Source: Brachionus plicatilis
Taxonomy: Eukaryota > Rotifera > Eurotatoria > Ploima > Brachionidae
Direction: 5' to 3'
Assembly: GCA_010279815.1 (NCBI GenBank)
Contig: QEOQ01000670.1
Span: 729,372 to 793,371 of the forward strand
DNA length: 64,000 nucleotides
Below, piece by piece: positions 47,889 through 60,837 of this stretch. Each line of letters opens with the position of its first letter. The first letter of the stretch is position 1. A program made the position numbers and the translations under genes. The notes beneath the pieces are model-generated. The model saw only the letters and a list, made by a program, of their open reading frames with translations, was not told the DNA's origin and did not search any database.

Positions 47889-49762
47889 AAATTTTCTTAC
47901 ATTATTTTTTTCTTAAATATTATATCCAATATAGTTCTTAAATTACATTTTTTAATTTACATTTCCTGCTTTAATTCCAAGCATCCTTTAAACTCCTACG
48001 TTGTCACTTGAAATAAATGACTCAAGATTGTGGATTATTTAAGTTTAACAAAAAAATTCTAATTAAATTTAATTAAATTTTAATAATTAGATTTTTAATT
48101 AAGTTTATTTTTAAAATTCTTTAATTAAAATTGAGAATAAAATATCAAAATTTGGCTATTCCATTTAAAATTCTTGTGTCTTATTAAATTATAGTAAAGA
48201 CATGAGTAAAAATTTTATTGATTTTTCGAATTTTTTTCAAAGGTTCAAAAATTAGTAAGTCATATTGACAATTTTAAAAAAAAATAATTTTAAAAAACAA
48301 TTTCATAGTAAAATTTAAAATGAATTTTCTATTTCTAATAATGTTTTAATTTTTTAATTTAGTCTATATGTCGGTTTATTTTTTTGTTATTTAAAAACAC
48401 ATTTGAATCTTTAAATCAATAAATAAAAGTGATTAATTATTTATTTGTTTATTTGTGCCGAGCCAATGCTCCTTCAGAGTAAAAATATTAAAAAAAAATA
48501 TATTAAAATAAAGTTAAATGAGATAAAAAAAATAAATAAATAAATAAAAAGAAAAAAAAGTTATATAAGTATTTTTTTCATTTAAAATTTTAAATCGAAT
48601 TTATTTTCTCTCTAGTACAATCATGTTCACTCATTTTTTTTGAATTTGAGTATGAGTGATTCACATACATTCCAAAATTTTTGAATGAATCACTCACACA
48701 AAAAAATGACTAAAAAAATTTGATTAAATAAATAATTTCAAAAATATAAATTATTTTTATTATTAAATTTTTTATTAAAAATTCCTTTTTTATTGCCAAA
48801 TTTTCATACAATAAAATAGCGAGTCCAGAAAGTCAATGTTGAATGGAAGTCTAAGCCGAAACTATTAGGAAATTTAAAAAATTAAAATTATTGAATTTAG
48901 GGCTGAAAATAGGCAATAAATAGGTCCAAAAATTAAATGTTTTTAATACTCGGGTTTTATTAATAATTTTAAAAAAAAATGATCAATGTTTGAATTCTAT
49001 TCTAGTTGAAATGAATATTTATCTATTCCAAAGATGAATTGATTATTGAGGAATTGATTGTATATTTATTTTTTTTTATTGCTTTAAAAAAATTTCAATT
49101 TGACAGGGATTCAAGCATTGATCATTTTTTTCCTAACTTGATTATTAAAATATTTAATTTTTCGACCTATTTTTTTCACTTGTGAATGATGTGAACCATT
49201 TTTTGCTATAGATTGTCTGCTCTTGTCTAAATTTGAAATTTTTACTAACAATTTATCTTTGTATGTATAAAAATGTCCATTTTTTAATAATTTGTCAAGC
49301 CTGGCGTAATTTTTGAAATAAAATAAAATAGATAAATATAAATTATTATTATTTATTTAATTTAAAATTTTATTTAAGTCTTACTGAAAACGAAAATGTT
49401 AAAATGTGTAAAAATAAAATAAAAATTTTTTTGAATGCATATTTATTTGAAAAAATTAAACAACATGGTAATTTTGTGCTTAAAAAGGTCTGGTAAATTT
49501 GAGTAAATTATTTTCCGTTTAGATCATTAAATTAAAAATTGCCTTTAAAAATTTAAAAATTTAGTAAAAAAATTGAAGTCAAAAAGTTTGCTGTAGTCTT
49601 TCTTTTTTAAAAACAAGCTAACATGCAAACAAAATTAATAATAAACTGAATATGAACAAAATAAATTAAATTGCAAAAAAATTTTTTTGAATTCTTCATT
49701 TTCATTTAGACCAAATTGAAATTTTGATAAAATAAGGTTTCTCAAATATTAGGTATAAAACA
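47889..49762. other. Intergenic region between OCRL-like gene and BAF
   Basis: No gene recognised. It holds a LINE-tail-like patch (48455-48560, listed separately) and a short perfect inverted repeat GAGTGATTCA/TGAATCACTC (48654-48663 and 48686-48695). Confidence 0.5.
48455..48560 (+). repeat. Stem-loop plus AAAT tail, probable LINE 3' end
   Basis: GAGCCAATGCTC (imperfect palindrome) is followed by TTCAGAG and an A-rich (TAAA)n tail, then GTTATATAAG. A related copy lies at about 60843-60905 with GAGCCAAGGCTC. The pairing of a terminal hairpin with a simple-repeat tail suggests 3' ends of one non-LTR family. Confidence 0.45.
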
Positions 49763-50091
49763 ATGTCGACTACATCCCAAAAACATCAGGATTTTGTATC
49801 AGAACCTATGGGTGAGAAAGAAGTTACGGCCATAGCTGGAATCGGAGCTGTTCTCGGTGAAAGACTTAGTGATAAAGGATTTGACAAAGTAAAAATTATC
49901 CAAACATAAAATAAAAGTCTTTGTTTAATCACTTTTAATATTAGGCATATGTTCTCCTGGGACAATTTTTGTTGCTCAAAAAAGACGAGGAAATGTTTAA
50001 AGAATGGCTCAAGGATACTTGTAATGCCAATGCTCATCAATCAAATAACTGTTATACTTGTTTAAAAGAATGGTGCAACTCTTATCTATAG
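49763..50091 (+). CDS. BANF1: Barrier-to-autointegration factor
   Basis: Two exons, 49763-49888 and 49945-50091, join in phase to give 90 residues (human BAF 89). Nearly every conserved block is present: [17 protein letters not shown] at the start, the helix-hairpin-helix [30 protein letters not shown] across the splice, and [14 protein letters not shown] with the Cys/Trp end [13 protein letters not shown] is a small dimer that binds double-stranded DNA and LEM-domain proteins and rebuilds the nuclear envelope after mitosis. It is restricted to animals, which supports the taxonomic call. The 56-bp intron is GT-AG. The AG ten bases before the start may be a leader splice acceptor. Confidence 0.97.
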
Positions 50092-51757
50092 ATTTATTAT
50101 ATAAAAAAAGCAATCTTTACCATTTTTTAAAATTTGTATCTGATATCATTTCTTTTTAAAAAACGAAAATATTTCAAAGTTCTGAGATTGTAGAATTTTC
50201 AGATTTTAAAATAAATTTTAAAAACTTTAATCTTGATAACTGTTTTTATTTTTGATGCAATAAATTTAATTTGTCTTTAAAAGTTTGTTTAGAATTTAAC
50301 TAATTCCTTTTGTGTATCTCTTTTTTATTTACATTTGTTTTGTTTATTTAGATAGATTTAAATTAGCACTGAATTAACACAGGTTTTAAACAAATTATTT
50401 ACGAATTATAAATTAATTAAAAATATAAATAAATATGCTTTAAAGAAAAATATACAAAATTTTTGAATTCCGGATACTTTCGGACTCATAAATGAAAAAT
50501 TCTAGTTCAAATGAATTAAATGAAAAATACTGTTAGAAACTCATCTATTACGTTTATCCATTTTTTACAATATTTGTGGTAGTTTGGCCAACTTTGTGGA
50601 TAAAAAATATTCAGAATCGAATTCTAATCAAGATTTATAATTAACCTTAGTCTTTAGTATAATAATTGGATTAATTTCCTAAACTTTGTAATATTTAAAC
50701 ACTGAGAATTTGTCATATCTTTTTTTTTCTTTTTTTTTCTTATTTTTTAAATTTTTCTAAATTTAATTTTTAATTTATTTATTGTTGTTTATACAAGAAT
50801 ATTAGAATGTTTTGTTTTTATTTATTAAAGGAACTAAAGCTGGATCCAGATTTATAAACATAAAAAATATATATATAAATTTAAATGGATTAATTTTAGA
50901 AATTTAAACGCTTTGATAAAAGAATGACGTATAAATATGTTTTTTAAATGAATCATGGATTTAATTTTTTTTTAGTAATTCAATTAATTTTATTTATTAA
51001 ACTATATTTAAATACAAGGATTAAATATATATATACATATATTTAATCTTATTATTTTTTCTAAATGTTCTTTTTATTTTTCAATTAAATTTAAGCAGAT
51101 TGAGCAAAGATTAATTCAATTGATAGCTTAAATAAAAAATGATTTGATCAGTCCCATACTGTTACTAAATGGTACAAGAAAAAAAAATAATCTAAAATTA
51201 AAATTATAATTATTTAAGAAAAACATTGAAAATTGTTGATCAAAATATCCAAAATAAAAAACAGCTTATTAAATTCAATAATTATGAAGTTTTAAAACTT
51301 TGATAAAAATGTCTAAAAAATAAACTATCACTATTGGTGTAACAAAATCAGTTAGAATTGTGTAAATGTTGTATAACTTTGAATAATTGATGGCGGCAAA
51401 ATGTATGTGAGATTCAAATTTTAAGCCATCACTCTTAATTTTCCATGAACTTTTAATCAACAAAATTGGTAATTTTGTTTGTAGACTAATATTTGACAGC
51501 AACTCATAAATATTTACACAGCATGTAAATTTGAATTTCAAAAAAAAAGTGACAAAAAAATACTTTTTTCGGATAAACATTACATGGGTCTATTAAAGAC
51601 CCGATACTCGGGGGGTCCATTAACTTTCGGCTTATTATCAATCTAGAAAATTTATTTTTGAAATAATTAAATAAAAAATTATTTTTATTAAAACATTTTA
51701 TTGATTCTTTACATCGGTATTGGTAATTAGAAAATACTAAAAAAATAAAAAAAAAAA
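50092..51757. other. Intergenic region downstream of BAF
   Basis: AT-rich. A 101-codon minus frame (51275-51580) contains a hydrophobic stretch near its end (VTPIVIVYFLDIF) but no family motif, so it is not called. A GACCCGATACTCGGGGGG patch at about 51598 resembles short words near 10423, 16695 and 21505. Confidence 0.45.
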
Positions 51758-52435
51758 TTAAAATAAATCTGAATTTGATTTTGAAAGAGAAAAAATTGAC
51801 GAATTTGTAAAAACACTCTCCGAATTGTTTGCTGCTTTGAAGTCAATTGAAACATGTGTTGACGAACAGATCTGTTCCTCGATGAACGAGAAGTATCCCG
51901 AAATAGTGTTGGGCAGTGTTGTGACATGACACTGTGAACAATTGGATTTTTGATGGAACAAATTCTTTCTTGAAGAAGTGAAACGTGGATCGAAAGAGCA
52001 TAATTTGGAGCTCTTTTTGACAAGACTGGTCCTTGAGCTGCTCAAAAGGGGTCTGCGGACAAAAGATGTTTTGGATGCCTTGCACACTTTTTTCTGATGG
52101 TATTCGAAGGGCTCACACTCCAACGAGCTCACACTGGACACACTGGAGTTCAGGTCTTCGTCCAGAAGAGAATTGAGTGAAACATCTGAGTCGGAGTCGT
52201 CTGAATAGTCCGAAAAGTTGTCTGTGTACTTGGGCAAGGACTGAGAGGCCAAAGTGGAGGAAATTAAATGGCTAGATTTGGACTTGTTCATTCGGAACAG
52301 TTTTCTCTTGAATTTTTGCTTGTAAGACTTCTTGGTGGATGCTCGACTGATTTTGGACAGGTCCAGTGACACATTGGCATTGATACAGCTCAATTTGTTC
52401 AACATTGTTGTCTTGGTGAATGATTGAAAAATCAC
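51758..52435 (-). CDS. Ser-rich protein of unknown family
   Basis: A 225-residue single-exon frame whose GC content (roughly 40%) is well above the flanks, as in the other true genes here. The N-terminal part is basic (KKSYKQKFKRKLFRMNKSKS). It is followed by an acidic Ser/Asp run (YSDDSDSDVSLNSLLDEDLN), Ser-rich segments (SSVSSVSSLECEPFEY) and a C-terminal half with scattered Cys. Acidic-Ser clusters look like casein kinase 2 sites. No domain, signal peptide or membrane span. It is probably largely disordered, perhaps nuclear or a regulatory adaptor, but no function can be assigned. Confidence 0.65.
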   Translation of the reverse strand: MIFQSFTKTTMLNKLSCINANVSLDLSKISRASTKKSYKQKFKRKLFRMNKSKSSHLISSTLASQSLPKYTDNFSDYSDDSDSDVSLNSLLDEDLNSSVSSVSSLECEPFEYHQKKVCKASKTSFVRRPLLSSSRTSLVKKSSKLCSFDPRFTSSRKNLFHQKSNCSQCHVTTLPNTISGYFSFIEEQICSSTHVSIDFKAANNSESVFTNSSIFSLSKSNSDLF

Positions 52436-55331
52436 TAAATTGATAAAGAAGAGATTGATAATTGTGATTTTGTGTGTGTCCCAAATAGTGGACTATTTAA
52501 AGTCGGTCCTGGTAATTAGGATATTAATTATAGTGCAATTGATTAGCAGCACATCAGCAATTATCTAAAGAGAGGAGAAAAGAAAATGAATAAAAATCAT
52601 TGACTACTAATCAATTAGCGAACATGGTCTTCGAAAAGGGAATATGTAAAACAATGGTGTTAAATTATGACTTTGGAATGATTCTAATTGAATATTGTTC
52701 AAATGTATCAACATCATGATTTTATACCTTGGCTATTTTTGTTTGTTTTAAAATTATTTTTTGCAGCGTTTTATTTTGCTGAGCAATTAGAAAAATAAAA
52801 ACAAATTTAGAGCGTGTTTTAGCGAACGAAACATTCTCGTCCATATATCATGAACAAAAACACTTAATCTTCAATGTATATAAAAATTGATTTCTCATAC
52901 AAATAATATTCTCTAATCCTCAATTAATATTAAAAATAAATTGTATCATAACTTAATGCTGTATAACATATTGGCTGGCCGACTTGGCCAATAGTATTAC
53001 TATGAAATTCAAAACCACTTGAATAGAGAGAGATAGCTCTGGCTTATCTCGCACCTAATTGATCATAACTAATCGACTTGTGTATTGCTGCACCGATAGC
53101 AACTATTTTTCCACTCAAATGCTCATCTGGTCTAAGTGGACTCAACAAAAGATTATCTTGAAAATTAACCATAACATTTTTATTTTATTTAAATTTTTTT
53201 TTTTAAAGAAAAGATAAATTTTATTAAAAATAAATATTTTTTTTTTATGAGTAATGAAGTTAATTTTTGAAAAAACTAAAGAAATGCAATGCAGGAATGG
53301 AGAATGAAAAATCTTAATTTTATTTTTTTTTCTCTTGGATTCTAGAAAGAAAAAAAGATAAATAAATTTTTTGGTAGATTTAAAGAAATTATATATAATT
53401 TTGGAGGCCTTAAAAAAATAATAAAATTTAACCCTACAAGAAAATAAGAAGGATAATAAATTATTTCTATGAAAATGAAAAACATTTGCACATATGAGTT
53501 ATGAAGTTTTTTTAAATTTTTAAATAAAAATATTAATTTGATTTTAGTTCTTTTAAAATCCAAGATTAAAAAAAATATTGAAAAGTAAATTTTTAACATT
53601 TTTTTGACGAATTTATTAATTATTTAAATTTGTTTAGCGATAGTTCGACCTTATAAAAAATTAATAAAAAATTTTAAATCTTATTAAAATTTAACCTTTA
53701 ATTTAAATCAGATTGATAATAAATAGTTTTTTTGTTTAAAAATTAATTCAAGCGGAGCCTTGCCCTGGCTGTATTGGAGACTAAGTTCAGTCACATGATT
53801 AAATATTAAAACCATAAAAATAAAAAACTTTTTTTTCGAAAAATCGTTCACTTTGATTTAATTTTTCTAAATTTTTTAATAATAATTTAATTGAAAAACA
53901 TCTAGCAATATAGGAATGATAAAATTCGACCAGAAAATAAACATTCTCAAATTTTTTTTAAGGAAAAAACTTTTTGAATTTATAGTGGAATTTAAATATA
54001 AATAAAATCTATAAAGAAGAAAACATGTTATAATTAATAAAAAAAATCTCTATAATAAATAAAAAAAAATTTAAACCTCAATAAATTTTAAAATAATTAA
54101 ATAACGATTAATTTAATTATTGTATAGAAAAGAAATATGGATGCTTAGAATGCTAGAATTTAATTTTTTAAATAAGAAAAAACAAAAACAAAAATATAAT
54201 ATAATTATGAATAAAGAAATAAAAATCCGAATCAAAAATCTTAACTCTTACTGGACTTGAAAATAACATTGAGTAATAAATAAATAAATTCTGATTAGAG
54301 TAAAAAAGAGAGGCCATTAAATTTTGTTTTTTTTTAAACAAAAATAAAAGTGTATTCCTTTCATATTTTTTAATTTATTTTAAAAATAATTTAGGTGGAG
54401 CTTCTAACAGCTGGAATGGATATCTATTCAGTCACATTATTAAATTTTGAAACCACAAAAAATTTATAAAAATCTTTTTCGAAAAATGTTAAACAAGTTT
54501 GAATTAAGTTGACTAGATTTTTTTTCAAAGTGAACACAAAAAAATAAAAAATATTTCCTATTTAAACATCTTTAAATCTAGATTTAATAAATCACTAATG
54601 AGAAATGAAAAAAATTAAATTCATTGAACAATAAAATTCTAAAAATCACATCTATCTTTTTTTTATTAACATTATTTTCGAATCCTTTTAAGAAAAAAAA
54701 AATATTTTTTAAAAATAAAATTTTTTGTTAATAAATGCAAATTTTTAAATAAAGAAATACTAAATTTATACTCTCACTGGACTTGAAGATACCGAGTCCA
54801 TGTGAATTGATAAATCCGATTTGAGAAAGAGAGAAAAAAAAATCTAATCAATTCTCAGAAATCGATTGGTTTCGATTGGATTCTTTAATTAGTTAAACTG
54901 TGCCGCTCGCTCAAATCCCAAGTGAATCTAATTTCAAGAAATTGAAAAAATAGTCATTATTTGTAGGCCACAAACGCACTCTAAGGCTAAAAACAAGACT
55001 TTGCTAATTTCCAAAATCCTACCACTGCAGTACTGAACTAATCTCCAATTTCATCTTTCTATTAAACTTGCTAAAACAATTGCTCATCGCTAATAAGGCA
55101 ATAAAACTGCTGCCTTATTTAGTCCACATTTATATACACTCTTAACTTTGAGATTATTATCGTGCAGTTAATAAAATAACAAAAAATTATATAATCAATG
55201 TTTACACAAATGTCAGAAAGAGAAACAGCACAGCCTTTCGACTGCAGCAGATAAATTTATTTAAACCAATTTTTTCCTCTTATTTTATTTTAAAAGATTT
55301 ATATCCCCGATTGCATAATCAATGTTTATCT
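52436..55331. other. Intergenic region with degenerate repeats
   Basis: No gene recognised. The interval 53750-54850 has loosely repeated segments. CAGTCACAT-ATTAAAT words occur near 53790 and 54434, ACTGGACTTGAA near 54250 and 54778, and TTAATTTAATTATTGTA near 54108, the last shared with the CPPED1 intron (57238 and 57995). A 5'-leader for the Ser-rich gene should lie just after 52435. Confidence 0.45.
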
Positions 55332-58300
55332 CTAGTTTATCTGATCTGTAACTTTAACAAACTTGTGCTCAACTTTTTCTTCACTAACTCTAACCAGTCT
55401 GTAGCCATGTCCGTCTGAGCCAAGCTGGGCACCCACAGCACTAGTCACCACACACTCGAGCTGCTGGTAGAAACCGCCGGCGTTCTGATGGTAATGGCCG
55501 CAGAACACTGTGCTCACTCCAGCTTCAATAAACTTGTTCATCAGCCTGAGACGCTCGCCGGGCTCTATGTTGAAATAGACGTGGGCAGGCTCGTCTGGCC
55601 GGTCCACAAACAGCGGTATGTGCTGAAAAACAATTTTGTGCTTGCAGTCACTTGGGCTCAGTTCTGCGTCCAACCAGGCGTCCTGTTCGGCCTTTTGGCT
55701 CGGACAAAGACTCGAGTCGAAATACAGCTGGGAGTTGAGCGCTATGAACTTGCAGCCTTGGCACCAAAAACTGAAATAGTCATCGCCAAAATCATCTTTG
55801 TACACTTGGATGGTCTGCTCGGTCGGCCTGTCGCCTATGTCGTGGTTTCCGCACACACAAACCAGCTTTATGTCCGGGTTGAGTTCGCCCAGGGTCTCTT
55901 TCAAATCTCTTACTTGTTCAGCCCTCATTTCGGTTTGATCTGGAAATGCATCGATTAGATCTCCGCTTAAAAAAAAAATAATTGATTAAATCTGCTAAAC
56001 AGACTGAATTGAAGAAAAAGAAAAATAAAATTTTGTTGTCGGATCTTTTTAAAAATTAATTTGAGTCATATCTTTTTTTTTTTAATGACACAGTGTCTTT
56101 AATTAAGGCAACATAATAACTAAAAAGAAAGTAGCTTTTACTCTTAATTGATTAAAAACTCAGATTTCAAATCGATTTATTGAAATTTAATACTATCTAT
56201 TTAAAATCGATCTTTTAATGTTTTCTAATTGTCTGATAGTTTGGCTCCATTTAATACCTAGCAGGATTATTCAAATAGCGTGTGATTGAGCTAACACTTG
56301 GCACTGTGGTCTGATCTTGCCGAAGCGACAAGCGATGCCCATTTTTTGCACGATTTTTCTTTGATTCCGATGAGTAGGAAAATATTTAATTTGTTCAATG
56401 CAAATAAACTTTAGATCTCATAAGAGAATATATCTTTTTTGTTGTTGTTCTGTTTGCTATAACTTTATTAAAATAATTAAATTAGCAAACAGTGTTTTGC
56501 CTAATCGCATTACACCAGCCACCCATTTTTTATTCTTAGCCAAAAAAAAACAAAATAGAAAGAATTGTCACCAAATTTTCTATTCGACTTTTTTGTTTTT
56601 AAAGTCGGTTTTCAAGAGTGTCATTAGCTTAGAAAATAATCTAGAATAATGTTGATAAGTCATTTGGAGATAAAACTCGAGTCCACTCATCGCTTAATTA
56701 GCCTAGGGCCATTAATCAAGAGACTCTTTTTTGTTTATTAATTTATTCTATCTAGGTAATGTTTTTTTTCTATTAATTTACAAGTATTGTTCAAGAGGCC
56801 CATTCAAATAGATAAGAGTATCGATTTTTATTTGACTATTGAATTAAAATAGAAGGCTATTAATATTTTTTTAATTCTATTTCTAAAATAATTTTGGGTT
56901 ACTCCAGGGTTCCTTAAAATCACCTAACCCGTTAATTTTATTTATTTATTTAATTAAAGTTTAAGTCCCATGGACAAATTGAAATAAAAATTAATAGAAA
57001 ATTAAATATCCATTTTACAATTAAGTAAAAAAAAAATTCAAAAGAAAATATTTAATTTGTTTTTTTTTTTTGATAAAAAATAAGGAAAAAACGAAGAAAA
57101 TTATTTTTAAGGAATTTAAAAAATAATTTAATTGCACTGTGAATATAAAAATAGATCCTATTTAGAAGGAAAACAAAATATTTAATAAAATTTCGGAAGA
57201 AAAGAAATTTAATGTTTGATAATTTTAAAAATAATTAAATAAAGATTTATTTAATTATTGTGAGAGAAAAAAAAGTCTTTACTAAGATAATACCAAAATT
57301 GAATTAAAAAATAGCATAACTATTTACTCTTTTAAATTTATAAAAATAACCGATACTTTCAAATTTTCATTTTTTTGTAAACTTAAAATCTTTATTAGTT
57401 TTATTTACTTTTATCTATCTAACTTTTTTGCATTTAAATTTAATTAAAAATTTTGTAAACATGAGAGCTGAGAAGAGGACTTTTTGCCGCTTTAAACTGC
57501 CTCCGAGCCATACTCCAAAAACATTTTTCAAATAAATAAAATAATTAAAAAATTAATTAAAATAATTTAATCTCTCTTTTTTGATACTAATTCTAAGATT
57601 CAAATCAATTTAAAGAAGAGTACCATTCAAACAGATGAGAGTATCGATTTTCGGGAATTTTTTAATTTTCTTTAATTTATCTTTTAAATTTAAACATTAG
57701 GACAATTAATATTTTTTTAAAATTTTTTCTAAAAAATAATTATAGGCTACTTAAGGATTCGTTCGAATGTCTAAAACATTCTTTTAAAATCGCACGTTTG
57801 CGTGAAATTGATATTAAGCAACATAAGAATGGTAAAAATTAATTCTTGAAATATTAAAAAAAAATTTTAATAATAAAGGAACTTAGATACCTTTCAAATT
57901 ACTTTTAGGACTGGACTCGAATATAAAAAAAAATCCTATTTAGATGAAGAAACTTTATTTTAAAAATTTTTTGGAGAAAAATAAAATTCAAAAATAAAGA
58001 TTAATTTAATTATTGTAAGGAAAAAGAGACATTTTACTAAAATTTAATTTAAAAAATTTAATCTCTCTTTTTTGTGACTAATTTACGATTCAAATCAATT
58101 TTAAGAATAGAGCCATTCAGATAGATAGGATAATTTTTTTTAATTTTTTTGTTGCAGAAGATTAGCAAACAGTGCTGATAATAAAAATTTATTATCCTTA
58201 CCAAATGACCAAAAACTTCGGCACCGGGTCCAATTGATTTATGCTCTTGATTACGAGCTTAAGGTAATAAATTTCTTTGCTCCATCTAAAATCAAAAATA

Positions 58301-58545
58301 TTTTGGTGCCAATTGCAGCCTGACAAATTGGGAATTAGTCTTACGTTATTTTATCTTTGTGCAAAATGTAGCGGTCTATAAGACCAAATTGAGTATCAGC
58401 TGCTTGAACAAAGCTAAACGAACCATTCCATTTGCTTTCTTTATCTAAAATCAATATGAAATAAATTTCGAATTGATGATCTATGGCAGATAGTAAAAGT
58501 CGAATTCAATTTACATTCCAACTTTTTACTGCCCTATTTACGCAT
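55332..58545 (-). CDS. CPPED1: CPPED1-type metallophosphatase
   Basis: Minus-strand exons 58444-58345, 58285-58202 and 55965-55332 join in phase. A candidate first exon of only four bases, ATG plus C (58545-58542, followed by GTAAAT), would complete the N-terminus and give 273 residues (human about 314). Exon 2 carries KESKWNGSFSFVQAADTQFG, matching the family EKESEWKGPFYF...ADPQFG. Exon 3 has SINQLDPVPKFLVI, ending in a split Cys codon. The last exon continues CGDLIDAFPDQTE, CVCGNHDIGDRPT, DDYFSFWCQGCKFIALNSQ, IVFQHIPLF and VFCGHYHQNAGG. The metal ligands are D (ADTQ), GD, GNHD, H and GHYH. It is a Ser/Thr phosphatase of the calcineurin-like fold, reported to act on AKT in mammals. The two clear upstream introns are 59 bp and 2.2 kb. 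Confidence 0.9.
56795..58135. repeat. Degenerate tandem repeats in the CPPED1 intron
   Basis: Three direct copies share CCATTCAAATAGATAAGAGT-like words at about 56799, 57622 and 58111. The last two also share a preceding TTTAATCTCTCTTTTTTG and GATTCAAATCAATTT with a spacing near 490 bp. The second shared block TTAATTTAATTATTGTA lies at about 57240 and 57995. The units are old and diverged, with no coding capacity. Confidence 0.6.
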
Positions 58546-58814
58546 TTTTGGGGCCGAAAAAGTACTAGATTATCTCTTTTTATCTGGCTAGACTAATCAA
58601 AAATAATTCAGTCTGATTTCAAATGGATAAATGCTTAAGTACTTTATTTGTTTGATATAAAAAAGCTGGCTTTTAATAAATTTATTTTCAAAATGAACTT
58701 TAAATTTTTTTGTTGATTTTTTTCTTTGAAAACCCGATGAAATATTTTTTTTTCACTTCTGATTTAAATTCAATTATGTGAAATTTAATTGTATTTTTTA
58801 TTTTATATATGAAA

Positions 58815-60040
58815 AATAGTGTTGCACCAAAAGGGTTGCATAATTTTGCTTGACTAGGATAAAAAATTTCAATTAATTTTCAATAGTCTAGAACCGAACA
58901 AAAGAGGTGTTTAAAATTTTTTAGTATGTTTTTTTTTTTGGAATGATCATCAAAAAAGTGATGTTTATTTGAAACTTTGTTGTCTTGTGAAACCCCCTGC
59001 AAGCTCATTGCGCTGGAAGTTATTGTTTAGAGACTGAATATTTGCTTAAAAATAAACAATATCAATTTTAATAGATTTGATGATATTCAAACAAGTGAAA
59101 AAAAAATTTGCTCACTATATCAAGTTTGGATCATTTTTAGTTGAGATTTGAAATTATCAGTTCTAAAGACAAAGAGAAGAGCGATTGAAAAAAAAACTCA
59201 ATAGTGATTTTAATTATTCTCAGTTAGGAAATTAGTAATTATGTGTTGATTTGAAAATTAATTTTGTTAAATTTTACCAGTGTTAGTAAATAAAAATATG
59301 AATAGACTTTATTTTCTTAATATAGTTTTTATCATGGGAAACCGGCGTCCCAGTGGGATTCAAATGGTTAAATTAACTCCAGGAAGAAGAAGAAAAAAAT
59401 ATGTATTTTATTTTAAAGATTTCTCTTATAATGACTAGTGTCTTTGTCAAATGCTTATGGTAGCGGAATTGAAAATTTTTACTAACTAAGTCTAATAAAA
59501 TGATGAAAAGAACTAAATTTAAAATTTAGCAGAAATGGGACAATTAAGTTTTATTTCAATTGATTCAGTTTGATTACAAAAAAAATATAACTTTTAAAAA
59601 ATATGATAAATAAGTAGAATTCTTCATTTTGCTGCAATCTTTATTTTTTTGTAATTGGGACAATTTTTAAATGTAAAAAATAAAATATTTAATTGATTAA
59701 TAAGATTTTAATTAATAGTTAAAAAAAAATTAAAATTAACTGAGTAAATTGCAAAAAACTTTATCATCGCCAAAAAATTAAATCATTTATTTTTTTTTAT
59801 CAAAAAAAAGGAACTTATTTTGCTCAATTTAAAATGCTTTGACTGTTTTAAAGCATTAATGAATTCAGATAAAATATTTTTAAAATTAAATTTGATTTCT
59901 CTCTTTTCGAAAAAAAGTGTTGCACCAAAAGGAAAGAAAAGTATTACATAATTTTGCCTAACGGAGATAGTTAAATTAAATTAGTTTTTCAGCAGCTTAA
60001 CATTTAACAAAAAAGATGCTTAAATATTTTTTCAATAAAT
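58815..60040 (+). repeat. Diverged direct duplication about 1.1 kb apart
   Basis: The copies at about 58815-58925 and 59915-60040 share AGTGTTGCACCAAAAGG, a further ATAATTTTGC and AACAAAAGAGGTG/AACAAAAAAGATG words in the same order. Non-coding, origin unknown. Confidence 0.6.
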
Positions 60041-60837
60041 TCTTTAATGAATAATTACTATTTTTATTAACTAAATGTGAATTGAAATTATTCGGAAAGT
60101 GTATCTTCGAGCTCTATCTATCAGAAGTTGATGGGTTTCAAATAGATCTGAATTGTCGGATATGAAGATTCTGTGTCGTATAAACAAAAAATCAACAATA
60201 AAGTTCTAACTTTTTGCTAAAAATAGAGAAGCCAGCTTGAGATAAATATAGATAACGAGCTTTAATTTGCATGCAAATGATTCATTCATTCATGAATGTT
60301 TATGAAATTCAACTAGAGTAAAGAGAATAATTTAAGATAGAATTGTGCGTAATGACGTCAAACGCTTATTTATAACATTAAATTAACAGAAAGTAATAAA
60401 CTTCAACAATTTTTCATGAAAATTTTCCAACTACTCTTTTAAATGGGTTTGTTTTATCTATTTTATGCAATGTTATGCAATCTAATTGTTCATCATTGAT
60501 TAAATACCTAATAGCAATCGTGATTATTTTGCTATAAATTTTTTCCTATTTTATTTGCCCACAAATTTAGTTATAGCTGTAAAAAAATTAAAATTTTTTT
60601 TTTCTTTTTTTCTCTTGAACAAAAAAGAGCGACCATTGCAAAAATCCTGGCATTTTTTCATAATCTGAAAAAGAAATGGTTTGATCAATAGAATTTTTAA
60701 ACTTGAAATGACTTTGGTAAGCTTCATTGCCAAAATAATATTCAGAATTAGAATGCAGAATCATCAATTAAATGTGGTATTTTCTATATCGCATATTCTC
60801 TAAACAAAAACATCTGTAGCACTGATGGTATTGTTTT

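Noticed and set aside
51275..51580. 101-codon minus-strand ORF with a hydrophobic segment
   Set aside because: No receptor or transporter motif; the length is possible by chance in this composition.
55332..55928. CPPED1 starting at the internal Met near 55928
   Set aside because: The frame continues upstream through CGDLIDAFPDQTE to a splice acceptor, and two further exons with family motifs lie at 58202-58444.
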